Part shown: positions 52,466 to 60,793 of the stretch, in pieces | How positions within the stretch are numbered: the stretch's first letter is position 1 | Layout of the letters: the number at the start of each line of letters is the position of its first letter | From: Gordonia humi | Lineage (GTDB): Bacteria > Actinomycetota > Actinomycetes > Mycobacteriales > Mycobacteriaceae | Assembly (NCBI RefSeq): GCF_014197435.1 | Contig: NZ_JACIFP010000001.1 | Location: 868,001-932,000, forward strand | Reading direction: 5' to 3' | Length of the DNA stretch: 64,000 bases | Program-made: the position numbers and the translations under genes | The notes under the pieces: generated by a model | Databases searched by the model: none | The model's input: only the letters and a program-made list of their open reading frames with translations | What the model was told of the DNA's origin: nothing

Positions 52466-52975
52466 ATGGACTACGACACCGCAGACCTCGCCGAGTACAC
52501 CGACTCGCTCATCCTCACCAAGGACAGTCGTCACGAGGACTGGGACACCCTGGCGTTCCAGACCAAGGCAGGCGACCAGTTCGCCCGCGCGCAGATCCGC
52601 TACGTCGGCTCGGGTGCCACCGGCAACCACGGCGACGACCAGCGGATCATCCCGTCGCAGGGCTTCACGTTCTCGAACATGCTGCTGCCCCCGGGCGGTG
52701 AGGGTCCCGAGCACACCCACCACGACGTCGAAGAGGCGTTCTTCGTCCTCGAAGGCGAGATCGAGGTCGGCGTGCACCGCGACGGCAAGGTGGAGAAGCG
52801 GACCATGGGCTACCGCGACATGATCGTCGTCCCGGCGGGCGTTCCGCGCAGCCTGAAGAACAACACCGATGAGAACGCGCTGTTCGCCGTCATCATCGGC
52901 ACTCAGAAGCCGCAGGTCCCGAGCTACCCGGAGACCTCGGTGATGCACGGGATCACGCGGGAGAAGATCGCATGA
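52466..52975 (+). CDS. Cupin-domain protein
   Basis: 169-aa single-domain cupin. ATG with AAAGGAG upstream. Cupin motif 1 PEHTHHDVEEAFFVLEGEIEV (His, His, Glu ligands) and motif 2 near VVPAGVPRSLKN, where the His is replaced by Arg/Ser. Could be a metal-dependent isomerase, decarboxylase or dioxygenase acting on a ring-cleavage product. Overlaps the next SDR gene by 4 nt. Confidence 0.85.
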   Translation: MDYDTADLAEYTDSLILTKDSRHEDWDTLAFQTKAGDQFARAQIRYVGSGATGNHGDDQRIIPSQGFTFSNMLLPPGGEGPEHTHHDVEEAFFVLEGEIEVGVHRDGKVEKRTMGYRDMIVVPAGVPRSLKNNTDENALFAVIIGTQKPQVPSYPETSVMHGITREKIA

Positions 52976-53724
52976 CCTCACTGCAGAACCGGACGGTGCT
53001 CGTCACCGGCGGCGGCCGCGGACTCGGACTGGCGATCGCCGAACACATCGGCCTCGCCGGCGCGACGGTCTGGATCGCCGACACCCGGGAGGACTGGGGC
53101 GCCGCCGCCGTCGCACGACTCGCCGACGCGGGCGTGACGGCGCGGTTCTGCCCGGTCGACATCCGCTCCGCCGACTCCGTCGACGCGATGACGGCCGCGG
53201 TGACCGCCGACGGACCGATCTACGGACTCGTCAACAGCGCGGCCCTGGCCGACGGTGTCGGCGGCACGGCAGTACACCGACTGGCCGTCGACGAGTGGGA
53301 TCGCGTACTCGACGTGAACCTGCGCGGCACCTTCCTCGTCAGCCGGGCGATCGCCCGCCACCTCGTCGAGGGCGGGGAGGGGCGGATCGTCAACATCGGG
53401 TCCGACGCCGCCCTGTACGGTTCGCAGAACCTCTGCCACTACATCGCGTCGAAGGGCGGGGTGTCGGCGTTGACCCGAGCCATGGCCCGCGACCTCGGTC
53501 AGTACTCGATCACCGTCAACACGGTGTCGCCGGGACTCACCGAATCCGAGTCGGCGGCCAAGGTTCCCGAACACCGGCACGATCTGTATGCGCGCAATCG
53601 GCCGCTCAGCCGGACGCAGCAGCCCGCCGACCTCGTGGGCGCGGTCGCATTTCTGCTGAGCGACGCCGCGTCGTACATCACCGGACAGGAACTCGTCGTC
53701 GACGGCGGGTTCGTCTTCCACTAG
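52972..53724 (+). CDS. SDR-family oxidoreductase
   Basis: 250-aa SDR. TGGGRGLG nucleotide motif, VNSAALADG in place of NNAG, Ser in NIGSDAAL, Tyr/Lys in YIASK, C-terminal LVVDGGFVFH. Catalytically complete, in contrast to the following SDR. Might act as cis-diol dehydrogenase for a Rieske product or reduce an oxo intermediate. Starts inside the end of the cupin gene. Confidence 0.9.
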   Translation: MTSLQNRTVLVTGGGRGLGLAIAEHIGLAGATVWIADTREDWGAAAVARLADAGVTARFCPVDIRSADSVDAMTAAVTADGPIYGLVNSAALADGVGGTAVHRLAVDEWDRVLDVNLRGTFLVSRAIARHLVEGGEGRIVNIGSDAALYGSQNLCHYIASKGGVSALTRAMARDLGQYSITVNTVSPGLTESESAAKVPEHRHDLYARNRPLSRTQQPADLVGAVAFLLSDAASYITGQELVVDGGFVFH

Positions 53725-53732
53725 GAGTTCTC

Positions 53733-54518
53733 ATGGATCTGCAGATGCGCGACCGTGTCTACCTCGTGACCGGCGGCAGCTCCGGCGTCGGACTGGCGAC
53801 GGTGCGGCAGCTGATCGGTGAGGGAGCGAAGGTCCTCACGTGCGCCCGCGACGCCGACCGACTGTCGCAGGTGCTGGCGCACGAGGTGCCCGATGCGTCC
53901 GACCGCATCGTCGCGGTCGGCGCCGACGTGCGGGACCGGCCTCAGATCGACGCCGTCGTCGACGCGGGTCTGGACCGGTTCGGTCGCTTGGACGGCGTCG
54001 TCAACAACGCGGGCGGCTCGCGCATGGCGCCGCTGTGGGAGACGAGCCTGGACGCATGGCGCGATGAGTTCGACCTCAAGTTCTCGAGCGTCCTCAACAC
54101 CGTCGACGCGGCCCGAGAACACTTGCGGGCGTCCGACGCCGCGTCGATCGTGAACGTGAACGCGGTCCTGTCGCGGCAGCCGGAGACCAAGCTGCCCGCG
54201 ACCAGCGCCGCCCGCGCCGGGCTGCTCAATCTGAGCAAGACCCTGTCGGTCGATCTGGCCCCGGACATCCGGGTGAACTCGGTGCTTCTCGGCCTGATCG
54301 ACACCGGCCAGTGGCGCCGCCGGTACGAGGACTCCGGCGACCAGCGGCCGTTCGCCGCCTGGGAGGCAGACATCGTCGACGACCGCGGCGTGGCCCTGCA
54401 CCGATTCGGGCGTGCCGACGAGGTCGCAGCCATGATCCTCACCCTCCTCTCGCCGATCGCGTCGTACGTGACCGGCTCCACCCTCGATGTGGCCGGCGGC
54501 GTCGCCCGCTACGTCTGA
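53733..54518 (+). CDS. SDR-fold protein without catalytic Tyr/Lys/Ser
   Basis: 261 aa. ATG with TAGGAG 5 nt upstream. Cofactor-binding half intact: TGGSSGVG (about residues 14-21) and NNAGGS. The catalytic half is altered: where SDRs have Ser in an ISS strand this reads VNVNAVLS, and the YxxxK box is TSAAR, with Thr for Tyr and Arg for Lys. No frameshift or stop, so it is a maintained protein, not a decayed gene. May be a non-catalytic partner of the preceding SDR (as in heteromeric SDR pairs) or use a different chemistry. Confidence 0.86.
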   Translation: MDLQMRDRVYLVTGGSSGVGLATVRQLIGEGAKVLTCARDADRLSQVLAHEVPDASDRIVAVGADVRDRPQIDAVVDAGLDRFGRLDGVVNNAGGSRMAPLWETSLDAWRDEFDLKFSSVLNTVDAAREHLRASDAASIVNVNAVLSRQPETKLPATSAARAGLLNLSKTLSVDLAPDIRVNSVLLGLIDTGQWRRRYEDSGDQRPFAAWEADIVDDRGVALHRFGRADEVAAMILTLLSPIASYVTGSTLDVAGGVARYV

Positions 54519-54549
54519 TGACCCCTGACCCTGTACCCCGGGAGAAACC

Positions 54550-56241
54550 ATGACCGACAACAGTTCCGGCCCGTCGAGCTCCGCCTGCCGGTCGAGCGGA
54601 GTCGAGACCGCCCCCACCGCCAACGGCGGCGACCTCCTCGTGCAGGTGCTGCGCGAGGCCGGAGTCGACACCGTCTTCGGCATCGTCAGCGTCCACAACC
54701 TTCCGCTCGTCGAAGCCGTCGCGGCCCAGCTGCGGTTCGTCCCGGTGCGTCACGAGGCGAGCGCGGTGAGTGCCGCCGACGGATACGCTCGCGCCACCGG
54801 CGGACTCGGCTGTGCGTTGACCAGCACCGGCACCGGGGCGGGCAATGCCGCGGGATCGCTCATCGAATCGCTGGCCGCGGGCACGTCGGTGCTGCATGTG
54901 ACCGGACAGGTTCAGATCCAGTACCTGGGTTCGGGCCGCGGATTCATCCACGAGACCAAGGATCAGCTGGGCATGCTCGAGGCGGTGTCGTCGTACGCGG
55001 CCACCATCACCGATGCGGGCGATGCGGGGAAGGTGTTGCGCGACGGTGTGCGCCGCGCGCTGGCCTCACCCGGCGGCCCGGTCTCGATCGAGTGGCCGAT
55101 CGATCTGCAGTACGCGGCGCAGGACGTCGTCGCCGGTCCGGCGTACGCCGCCGACGAGCCGGTCGTGCCGCCGGCCGACGATCAGCTGGCGGCGCTGCGG
55201 ACGGCCGTCGAATCGGCGAGACGCCCGGTGATCTGGGCGGGCGGCGGCGTCCGCGACGCCGGACCGCAGCTGACCGCACTCATCGAGGCGTGGGGTGTTC
55301 CGTTGCTGACCAGCAACTCCGGCCGCGGCGCCGTCGACGAGGCGCACGGACTGTGCATCGGCAACTACGGGTCGTCGCCGCTGGGTCGTGAGCTGCTCGC
55401 CGACGCCGATCTGCTGGTCTCGCTCGGCACGCACTTCCGCAGCAATGAGACCGGCGACTACTCGATCCCGGTGCCGGACAAGCATGTTCAGGTAGACCTC
55501 GACTCCGCCGCGCCGGGCCGAGTGTTCCCGGCGACCGCCGTCGTCGGCGACATCGCGACCGTGCTCGACGACCTGTTGGCCACTGTCGCGTTCTCCGGGC
55601 TCGTCGAACCCGAGTGGACCGACCGTGCGCGGACGACGAGGACCGCGGTGCGCGAGAAGCAACGCGCGGGGCTCGGCGACCACGCGCTGCTGTGCGACGC
55701 GGTCCGCGACGCACTGCCCGCCGACGCGGTGATCGCGCGTGATGTCACCATCGCCTCCAGCTCGTGGGGCAACCGACTCCTGGAGATGGCGTCCCCGCAC
55801 GTCAACGTCTTCCCGCGCGGCGGCGGCATCGGCCAGGGACTCGGCATGGCGATCGGCGCCGCGCTCGCCGACGAGACCCGACCCACCCTCGCGATCGTCG
55901 GCGACGGTGGTCTGGCCGTCCACCTCGGTGAGATCCTCACCGTCGCACAGGAGAAGCCGTGGCTGGTCCTGCTGGTGTTCAACGATGCCGGATACGGGGT
56001 GCTCCGCAACATGCAGGCCGCGACGGGACCGACGTACGCCGTCGACCTCGCAACCCCCGACTTCGCCGCTCTCGCCGCGTCCGTCGGCCTCGACCACCGC
56101 CGGATCGGCTCGGCCGACGATGCGAAGTCTGTTCTGCCCGAGGCGGTCTCGCTGCGCCGACCGGTGGTGGTCGAGGTGGATCTCGCCGAGTTCGGCGACA
56201 TGCCCGCCCCGTTCACCCCGCCGGTGTCCGTGCCCGTGTAG
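54550..56241 (+). CDS. ThDP-dependent decarboxylase/lyase (benzoylformate-decarboxylase-like)
   Basis: 563-aa thiamine-diphosphate enzyme with the three usual domains. Activating Glu69 in HEASAVSAADGYARA; central domain about 195-330; ThDP motif GDGG (451-454) followed by FNDAGYG about 25 residues later. Resembles benzoylformate decarboxylase and acetolactate-synthase-like proteins. The aldehyde dehydrogenase and oxygenases of the operon suggest decarboxylation of an aromatic 2-oxo acid to an aldehyde, but a carboligase or C-C lyase role is possible. Confidence 0.9.
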   Translation: MTDNSSGPSSSACRSSGVETAPTANGGDLLVQVLREAGVDTVFGIVSVHNLPLVEAVAAQLRFVPVRHEASAVSAADGYARATGGLGCALTSTGTGAGNAAGSLIESLAAGTSVLHVTGQVQIQYLGSGRGFIHETKDQLGMLEAVSSYAATITDAGDAGKVLRDGVRRALASPGGPVSIEWPIDLQYAAQDVVAGPAYAADEPVVPPADDQLAALRTAVESARRPVIWAGGGVRDAGPQLTALIEAWGVPLLTSNSGRGAVDEAHGLCIGNYGSSPLGRELLADADLLVSLGTHFRSNETGDYSIPVPDKHVQVDLDSAAPGRVFPATAVVGDIATVLDDLLATVAFSGLVEPEWTDRARTTRTAVREKQRAGLGDHALLCDAVRDALPADAVIARDVTIASSSWGNRLLEMASPHVNVFPRGGGIGQGLGMAIGAALADETRPTLAIVGDGGLAVHLGEILTVAQEKPWLVLLVFNDAGYGVLRNMQAATGPTYAVDLATPDFAALAASVGLDHRRIGSADDAKSVLPEAVSLRRPVVVEVDLAEFGDMPAPFTPPVSVPV

Positions 56242-56309
56242 AAGGCTCGCCGCACCTGACGCTCGATCGGTCGCCCGCGGGCGGAGCGGGCTCATACCTC
56301 GAAAAGTAT

Positions 56310-56339
56310 GTGACACCAATAACAATTGAGTGCTAAACT
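56310..56339 (+). promoter_or_regulatory. Promoter with MarR-box 3
   Basis: GTGACA (56310-56315), 18 nt, TAAACT (56334-56339). The box ATTGAGTGCTAAAC (56325-56338) covers the -10. Start of the Rieske operon unit (56395 onward). Confidence 0.65.
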
Positions 56340-56394
56340 ACTAAGGACTTAAGAAGTGATCCGCCCGACGGGCGACCGGAAGAAGGACCGATCA

Positions 56395-57357
56395 ATGAAC
56401 CTGGACACGGGAACGTTCGACGTCGTCGTCCGCGCAATGGCGTGGGAGGCCGACGGAGTCATGTCGGTGCGGCTCGAGGATCCGGCCGGTGCATCGCTGC
56501 CGGAATGGTCGCCCGGCTCGCACATCGACATCCACCTCGGCAAGGGGATCGTTCGCCAGTACTCGTTGTGCGGCGACCCGGCGGACAAGACGACGTATCG
56601 GATCGGCGTGCTGCGCGATCCGGCGACGCGCGGCGGATCGTCGTATGTCCACGACTCGCTCCGACCCGGGCACGTCGTGTCGGTGAGCCTGCCGCGCAAC
56701 AACTTCGAGCTCCTCGGTGCGTCGAACTATGTGTTCGTGGCCGGCGGCATCGGAATCACGCCGATGCTGCCGATGATCGCCGAGGCGGATCGTTCCGGTG
56801 CCGACTGGGAACTGCACTACGGAGGCCGCAGTCGGGAGAGCATGGCCTTCGTCGACGAACTCCACGCGTACGGGGACCGTGTCCGCATCGTCAGCGAGGA
56901 CCGCGAGGGCGTCCTCGACCTCGACGCGCTGCTCGGCACTCCGCGCGCGGACACTCTGGTGTACACCTGCGGGCCGGAAGGTCTCCTCGCCGCCGTCGAA
57001 CAACGCGGGACGGCGTGGGCCGACGAGACGATCCGCCTCGAACGCTTCAAGCCCAAGGCGCGCGCCGAAGACGACGAACCGGGCGCCGACTCGTCGTTCA
57101 CCGTCCGCTGCGACGCCTCCGACGTGACGGTCGAGGTCGGTGCCGAGGTGCCGATACTCGACGCGCTCGAAGCGGCGGGCGTCGACGTGCCCAACTCGTG
57201 CCGGGAGGGGATGTGCGGGAGCTGTGAGACCCGCGTCCTGGCCGGTACCCCCGACCACCGTGACTTCGTGCTCTCCAGCTCCGAGCAGGAGAGCGGGAAG
57301 ACCATGATGATCTGCGTCTCGCGCGCACAGTCCGAAGAATTGGTACTCGATCTCTAG
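56395..57357 (+). CDS. Rieske oxygenase reductase component (VanB/PDR-like)
   Basis: 320-aa NAD(P)H:ferredoxin oxidoreductase of the phthalate-dioxygenase-reductase family. Flavin-binding RQYSLCGDPAD (about 62-72), NAD segment GGIGITPMLPM and CGPEGLL, and C-terminal plant-type 2Fe-2S domain with CREGMCGSCETRV plus a later Cys. ATG 56395 with AGAAGGA upstream. Passes electrons to the Rieske oxygenase encoded 243 nt downstream. Confidence 0.92.
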   Translation: MNLDTGTFDVVVRAMAWEADGVMSVRLEDPAGASLPEWSPGSHIDIHLGKGIVRQYSLCGDPADKTTYRIGVLRDPATRGGSSYVHDSLRPGHVVSVSLPRNNFELLGASNYVFVAGGIGITPMLPMIAEADRSGADWELHYGGRSRESMAFVDELHAYGDRVRIVSEDREGVLDLDALLGTPRADTLVYTCGPEGLLAAVEQRGTAWADETIRLERFKPKARAEDDEPGADSSFTVRCDASDVTVEVGAEVPILDALEAAGVDVPNSCREGMCGSCETRVLAGTPDHRDFVLSSSEQESGKTMMICVSRAQSEELVLDL

Positions 57358-57367
57358 GAGGAGTTCG

Positions 57368-57601
57368 ATGAGTCTCTACCTGGTGCAGAATCAGTCGCGC
57401 ACCGCCGATCCGACGCCTTACGAGTCCAAACTCGCCAAGGCGATCGAGCAGGTCTTCGGCGACGGGGGGCACTCCCTCGAAGCCCTCGTCGACGGCCTCA
57501 ACGAGATCGGCATCCACAGTCCTGACGGATCCCCGTGGTCGCAGGACTCCCTCACCGCCGAGATGGCTCGGCTCGAACAGTCAGTGAACGGAGGTCGATG
57601 A
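57368..57601 (+). CDS. 77-aa recombinase-like HTH protein between reductase and oxygenase
   Basis: Small cytosolic protein. GGAGGAG immediately upstream of ATG 57368, 10 nt after the reductase stop; its own stop overlaps the oxygenase start. The helical middle (YESKLAKAIEQVFGDGGHSLEALVDGLNEIG) and IHSPDGSPWSQDSL resemble the C-terminal helix-turn-helix of serine recombinases, a small family met in aromatic Rieske operons. No catalytic recombinase domain. Role unknown: assembly factor or subunit is more likely than DNA recombination. Confidence 0.75.
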   Translation: MSLYLVQNQSRTADPTPYESKLAKAIEQVFGDGGHSLEALVDGLNEIGIHSPDGSPWSQDSLTAEMARLEQSVNGGR

Positions 57602-58632
57602 TGGCACGCGTCTACAGCCCGGGCGCCCTCTCGGCAGAACAGATCTTCGCCACCGGCATGCGCGATCAGTGGCATGCGGTGTGCCCGTCCGACTGGGTGG
57701 AGCGCGGCGCCATCCGGAAACTCGAACGACTCGGTGAGCAGTGGGTGCTCTACCGGCAGTCCGACGGCCGGGTTCGGATGCTCGCCGATCGCTGCCCGCA
57801 CCGCGGCGCACCACTGTCGCAGGGCATGCACCTCGGTGACCGGATCGCCTGCCAGTACCACGGTGTGCAGGTCGGCAGCGACGGCACGGTGCTGTCGGTC
57901 CCCGGCATGCCCGGCTGCAACCTCGAAGGAAAGAAGCTGGTCCGTAGCCTGCCGGTCCAGGAAGTGGGCGGCGCGATCCTCGCGTGGTTCGGTACCGACC
58001 CCGACGTCGAACCGGCGCCCCTGCAGATCCCCGACCCGCTCGCCGCCGACGACGTGTCGGCGTTCCTCTGCTACGTCGAGTGGGACGCCCCGTGGCGCTT
58101 CGGCCTGGAGAACCTGCTCGACCCGATGCACGGTGCGTTCCTGCACCACGAGTCGCACTCGATGTTCGGCGGAGCTCAGTCGGCGCGGTTCCGGATCCGG
58201 GAGACCGACCGCGGCTTCTTCTTCGAGAAGACCGACCAGCGCGGCGTGAACTTCGACTGGGTGGAGTTCAACCGCACCGGCGTCGACTGGGTCGACCTGG
58301 AGATCCCGTACCCGTCGACGGCGGGTCCCGGCGGACCGTTCGGCATCGTCGGCATGGTGACGCCGATCGACGCCGATCGCAGCGCCGTCTTCTTCTGGCG
58401 GTACCGCCGTGTGACGGGGTGGGAGCGTGACGTGTGGCGGTTCCTCTATCGGACGACGCTCGAGGACCGGCACTGGGCCGTCCTCGAACAGGACCGGGTG
58501 ATGCTCGAGCACATGGCGCACGACGCCGATCAGGCCGAGAACCTGTACCAGCACGACCTCGGGGTGATCCGACTCCGTCGCATGTACAAGAACCAGGCCG
58601 AGGAGCAGGCCAAGGCGCTGACCGACGCCTGA
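57601..58632 (+). CDS. Rieske non-heme iron oxygenase, alpha subunit (VanA-like)
   Basis: 343-aa aromatic-ring or O-demethylating monooxygenase. Rieske cluster ligands Cys65, His67, Cys84, His87 (CPHRG and CQYHG). Mononuclear iron motif NLLDPMHGAFLHH with His177 and His182. Start at ATG 57601 because GGAGG (57590-57594) is 6 nt away; ATG 57598 is too close. No beta subunit present, as in vanillate-demethylase and phthalate-oxygenase types. Acts with the reductase upstream. Confidence 0.93.
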   Translation: MARVYSPGALSAEQIFATGMRDQWHAVCPSDWVERGAIRKLERLGEQWVLYRQSDGRVRMLADRCPHRGAPLSQGMHLGDRIACQYHGVQVGSDGTVLSVPGMPGCNLEGKKLVRSLPVQEVGGAILAWFGTDPDVEPAPLQIPDPLAADDVSAFLCYVEWDAPWRFGLENLLDPMHGAFLHHESHSMFGGAQSARFRIRETDRGFFFEKTDQRGVNFDWVEFNRTGVDWVDLEIPYPSTAGPGGPFGIVGMVTPIDADRSAVFFWRYRRVTGWERDVWRFLYRTTLEDRHWAVLEQDRVMLEHMAHDADQAENLYQHDLGVIRLRRMYKNQAEEQAKALTDA

Positions 58633-58639
58633 GGCGTCG

Positions 58640-58672
58640 GCTCGCGCTCCCCGTCCGACGAGGAGCGCGAGC
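58640..58672. terminator. Hairpin after the oxygenase gene
   Basis: GCTCGCGCTCC (58640-58650) and its complement (58662-58672), 11-nt loop. Confidence 0.65.
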
Positions 58673-58717
58673 TCACGCCCGCGGCGTGAAGCCGCGTCGC
58701 ACGATCATCAGGGACGA

Positions 58718-58743
58718 GCCCGTCCGCCACGCGGCGGACGGGC
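58718..58743. terminator. Second hairpin in the convergent gap
   Basis: GCCCGTCCGCC (58718-58728) and its complement (58733-58743), 4-nt loop; serves the converging oxygenase and MarR transcripts. Confidence 0.75.
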
Positions 58744-58762
58744 CCTCGCGCTGTGTCTGCGC

Positions 58763-59302
58763 CTATGCGGAGGCGGGTTCCTCGTCGTCGGTCTCGGCTT
58801 CGGTGATCGACGCCTCCAGCGCGCGGAGCAGCGTCGCCAGCTCTGCGCGCTGCTCCACGTCGAGCCCGCCGAGCAGACGCAGCTCGTTCTGGAAGTGATC
58901 GGTGGTCGCCTCGTCGATCAGGCTCAGCCCCGCCGTCGTGAGGCAGACGTACACGACACGCCGGTCGTCGGGGTCGCGTTTGCGCTCCACGAGGCCCGAC
59001 TTCTCGAGCCGATCCACACGAAGCGTGACGCCGCCGGTGGTGACCAGCATCGTCTTGGCCAGCTGACTGGAGGTCATGCGGAACGGCGATCCCGATCGAC
59101 GCAGTGCGGCGAGCACGTCGAACGACGCGTTGTTCAGGTCGTACCGTGCGAACAGCGTCGACATCGACGACTGGTACTGCAGGTAGGCCCGGTGAAGTCG
59201 GCCGAATACCGCCAAGGCGGATACGTCGAGGGTCGGCCGTTCGGCGGCCCACTGGGCGATGATGCCGTCGACGGCGTCCGGGGTGGGCGTCTGTTCGTTC
59301 AC
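58763..59302 (-). CDS. MarR-family regulator of block III
   Basis: 179-aa winged-helix repressor. Recognition helix region SSQLAKTMLVTTGGVTLRVDRLEKSGLV and wing RDPDDRRVV, C-terminal dimer helices and acidic tail. Second gene after RidA on the minus strand with a 55-nt gap, so probably transcribed from the promoter at MarR-box 4. Four near-identical palindromes at the block III promoters are its likely binding sites, with an aromatic compound as inducer. Confidence 0.9.
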   Translation of the reverse strand: MNEQTPTPDAVDGIIAQWAAERPTLDVSALAVFGRLHRAYLQYQSSMSTLFARYDLNNASFDVLAALRRSGSPFRMTSSQLAKTMLVTTGGVTLRVDRLEKSGLVERKRDPDDRRVVYVCLTTAGLSLIDEATTDHFQNELRLLGGLDVEQRAELATLLRALEASITEAETDDEEPASA

Positions 59303-59357
59303 TCCTGGCCTCCCTTCAAGGCTCGTCTGCTCGGCGACTTCGGTCGCCGAGATCGAT

Positions 59358-59723
59358 CTAACCGCGGTCGCCGACGTAGGCGACCGCGTCGATCTCCACC
59401 GTCGCCCCGTACGGGAGCGCGCTCACCTCAAGGAAGGTCCGAGCCGGGCGAGGAGCGGCGAAGATGCGCTCGAGCTGCCGGTTCGCTTCTTCTCGAAGGG
59501 AGAGGTCGGTCACGTAATAGGTCAGTTTTACCACGTCGTCGAGGGCCGCCCCGGCGGTCGCGAGCCGTTCGGTCATCCGCTCGACCGCGGCGTCGAGCGC
59601 GTCGTCGCGCCCGGCGACGGGCTGATAGTCGACGTCGACGCCGAGGGCTCCCGAGACGTAGACGGTGTCGCCGGCTTTGAAGGCGGGCGTGTAGGGGTGG
59701 TTGGCGTTCACGGCGACGGTCAT
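59358..59723 (-). CDS. RidA-family protein
   Basis: 121-aa YjgF/YER057c/UK114 protein, usually a trimer that hydrolyses reactive enamines/imines to oxo acids plus ammonia. Key Arg in the PARTFLEVSALPYGATVEIDA segment, with Tyr in YVSGA near the N terminus. Its place at the head of the MarR operon suggests that it handles a pathway enamine or a related tautomer, possibly meaning a nitrogen-containing aromatic substrate. Confidence 0.9.
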   Translation of the reverse strand: MTVAVNANHPYTPAFKAGDTVYVSGALGVDVDYQPVAGRDDALDAAVERMTERLATAGAALDDVVKLTYYVTDLSLREEANRQLERIFAAPRPARTFLEVSALPYGATVEIDAVAYVGDRG

Positions 59724-59766
59724 GGGGCGGCCCTTCGGTCGAGGATGTCTGCGGGTACGCCTATAA

Positions 59767-59780
59767 GTTTAGTGCTAAAT
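59767..59780 (-). promoter_or_regulatory. MarR-box 4 upstream of ridA-marR
   Basis: GTTTAGTGCTAAAT, with the perfect inverted core TTTAG-TG-CTAAA. On the minus strand it covers TAAACT, with TTGCAT 16 nt upstream as possible -35. The rest of the gap 59724-59842 is AT-rich and shows no gene. Confidence 0.7.
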
Positions 59781-59842
59781 AATTACTATGCAAAGCTTTT
59801 GGGTGTGACGATCGACGAGCGGGCCGCGTCGACGCGTGTCTC

Positions 59843-60793
59843 CTACGGGCGACGGAACTGCTCGGTACGACCCAGTCTGCGCAGACGCATCCATTCCCGG
59901 AAACCTGCGACGTCGCGCCGCTGGACCAGGAAGAACCAGCCGAACCTCGCGTACTCCTGAGGGAGCAGCTTGCGCATGCCCGGCTGACTCATCAGATACC
60001 CGCGATTGCGGTAGGTGAAGAACCGCTTGACCTCGTTGTCCGGATACTGCGTGTGCATCCGGCCGCCGAGAATCGGCCGGAACTCGTCGCTGCCGTCCGG
60101 ATGCAGATACGCCGTGGCCAGGCAGGTGCCGAATGCGATGCCCGACCGTCCCAGGCGACGGTGCATCTCGACCTCGTCGCCGCGGAAGAACAGTCGCAGA
60201 TCGGGGACGCCGATCTTCTCCAGCGTGTCCGCGGAGAACAGCGCGCCGTTCATCAACGACGCGATGCCCGGCAGCAGATCATCGGTATGTGATCCGCCCG
60301 CCCCTGGCGCGGTATCTGATCCGCCCGCCCCCGGCGCGGTCTCTCCGGGGCCGAACAGCTCCGATCGCTTGCGCCGCCAGACGAGTCCGCGACGCAGCGG
60401 GAACGCGAGGGAGTCAGGTTCGGCGATGTTCACCACGACCGGCGACACCTGGCCGAGATCGTGGCGATCGGCGCAGTCGAGCAGCGTCGACAGGACGTCG
60501 GGACCTTCGGGACGGCCGTCGTCGTCGGCGCACCACACCCAGTCGGCGCCGAGTGCCAGCGCATGCAGCATGCCGAGCGCGAATCCGCCCGCACCGCCGA
60601 GATTGCGCTTCGACGGGATGTAGGTGGTGGCGACCGGCTGGCCGGTCACCAGCTCGCCGACCGACGGGTCGGCGTCGTTGTCGACGACGATCAAGTGATC
60701 CACCGGCCGGCTCTGCCCGGCGACGACCTTCAACGATTCGGCGAGCAGTTCGCGGCGCCGATGCGTCACGACCACCGCGACGACGACGCTCAC
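59843..60793 (-). CDS. glfT1: Galactofuranosyltransferase GlfT1
   Basis: 316-aa GT-A glycosyltransferase that starts the galactan chain of arabinogalactan on the lipid-linked linker (cytoplasmic side of the membrane). N-terminal VVAVVVTHRR, LIVVDNDA and the metal-binding DDD motif at residues 90-92 (CADDDG). GTG 60793 overlaps the stop of the ATPase gene. Identification rests on the sequence and on the wzm-wzt-bpa neighbourhood matching Rv3780-Rv3783. Unusual: two 9-residue repeats (TAPGAGGSD, TAPGAGGSH) at about 152-169. Confidence 0.9.
   Translation of the reverse strand: MSVVVAVVVTHRRRELLAESLKVVAGQSRPVDHLIVVDNDADPSVGELVTGQPVATTYIPSKRNLGGAGGFALGMLHALALGADWVWCADDDGRPEGPDVLSTLLDCADRHDLGQVSPVVVNIAEPDSLAFPLRRGLVWRRKRSELFGPGETAPGAGGSDTAPGAGGSHTDDLLPGIASLMNGALFSADTLEKIGVPDLRLFFRGDEVEMHRRLGRSGIAFGTCLATAYLHPDGSDEFRPILGGRMHTQYPDNEVKRFFTYRNRGYLMSQPGMRKLLPQEYARFGWFFLVQRRDVAGFREWMRLRRLGRTEQFRRP
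60291..60344. repeat. Two tandem 27-bp units inside glfT1
   Basis: 60291-60317 and 60318-60344 differ at 2 of 27 positions and keep the reading frame. They encode the Gly/Ala-rich loop between the glycosyltransferase core strands. Confidence 0.85.
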
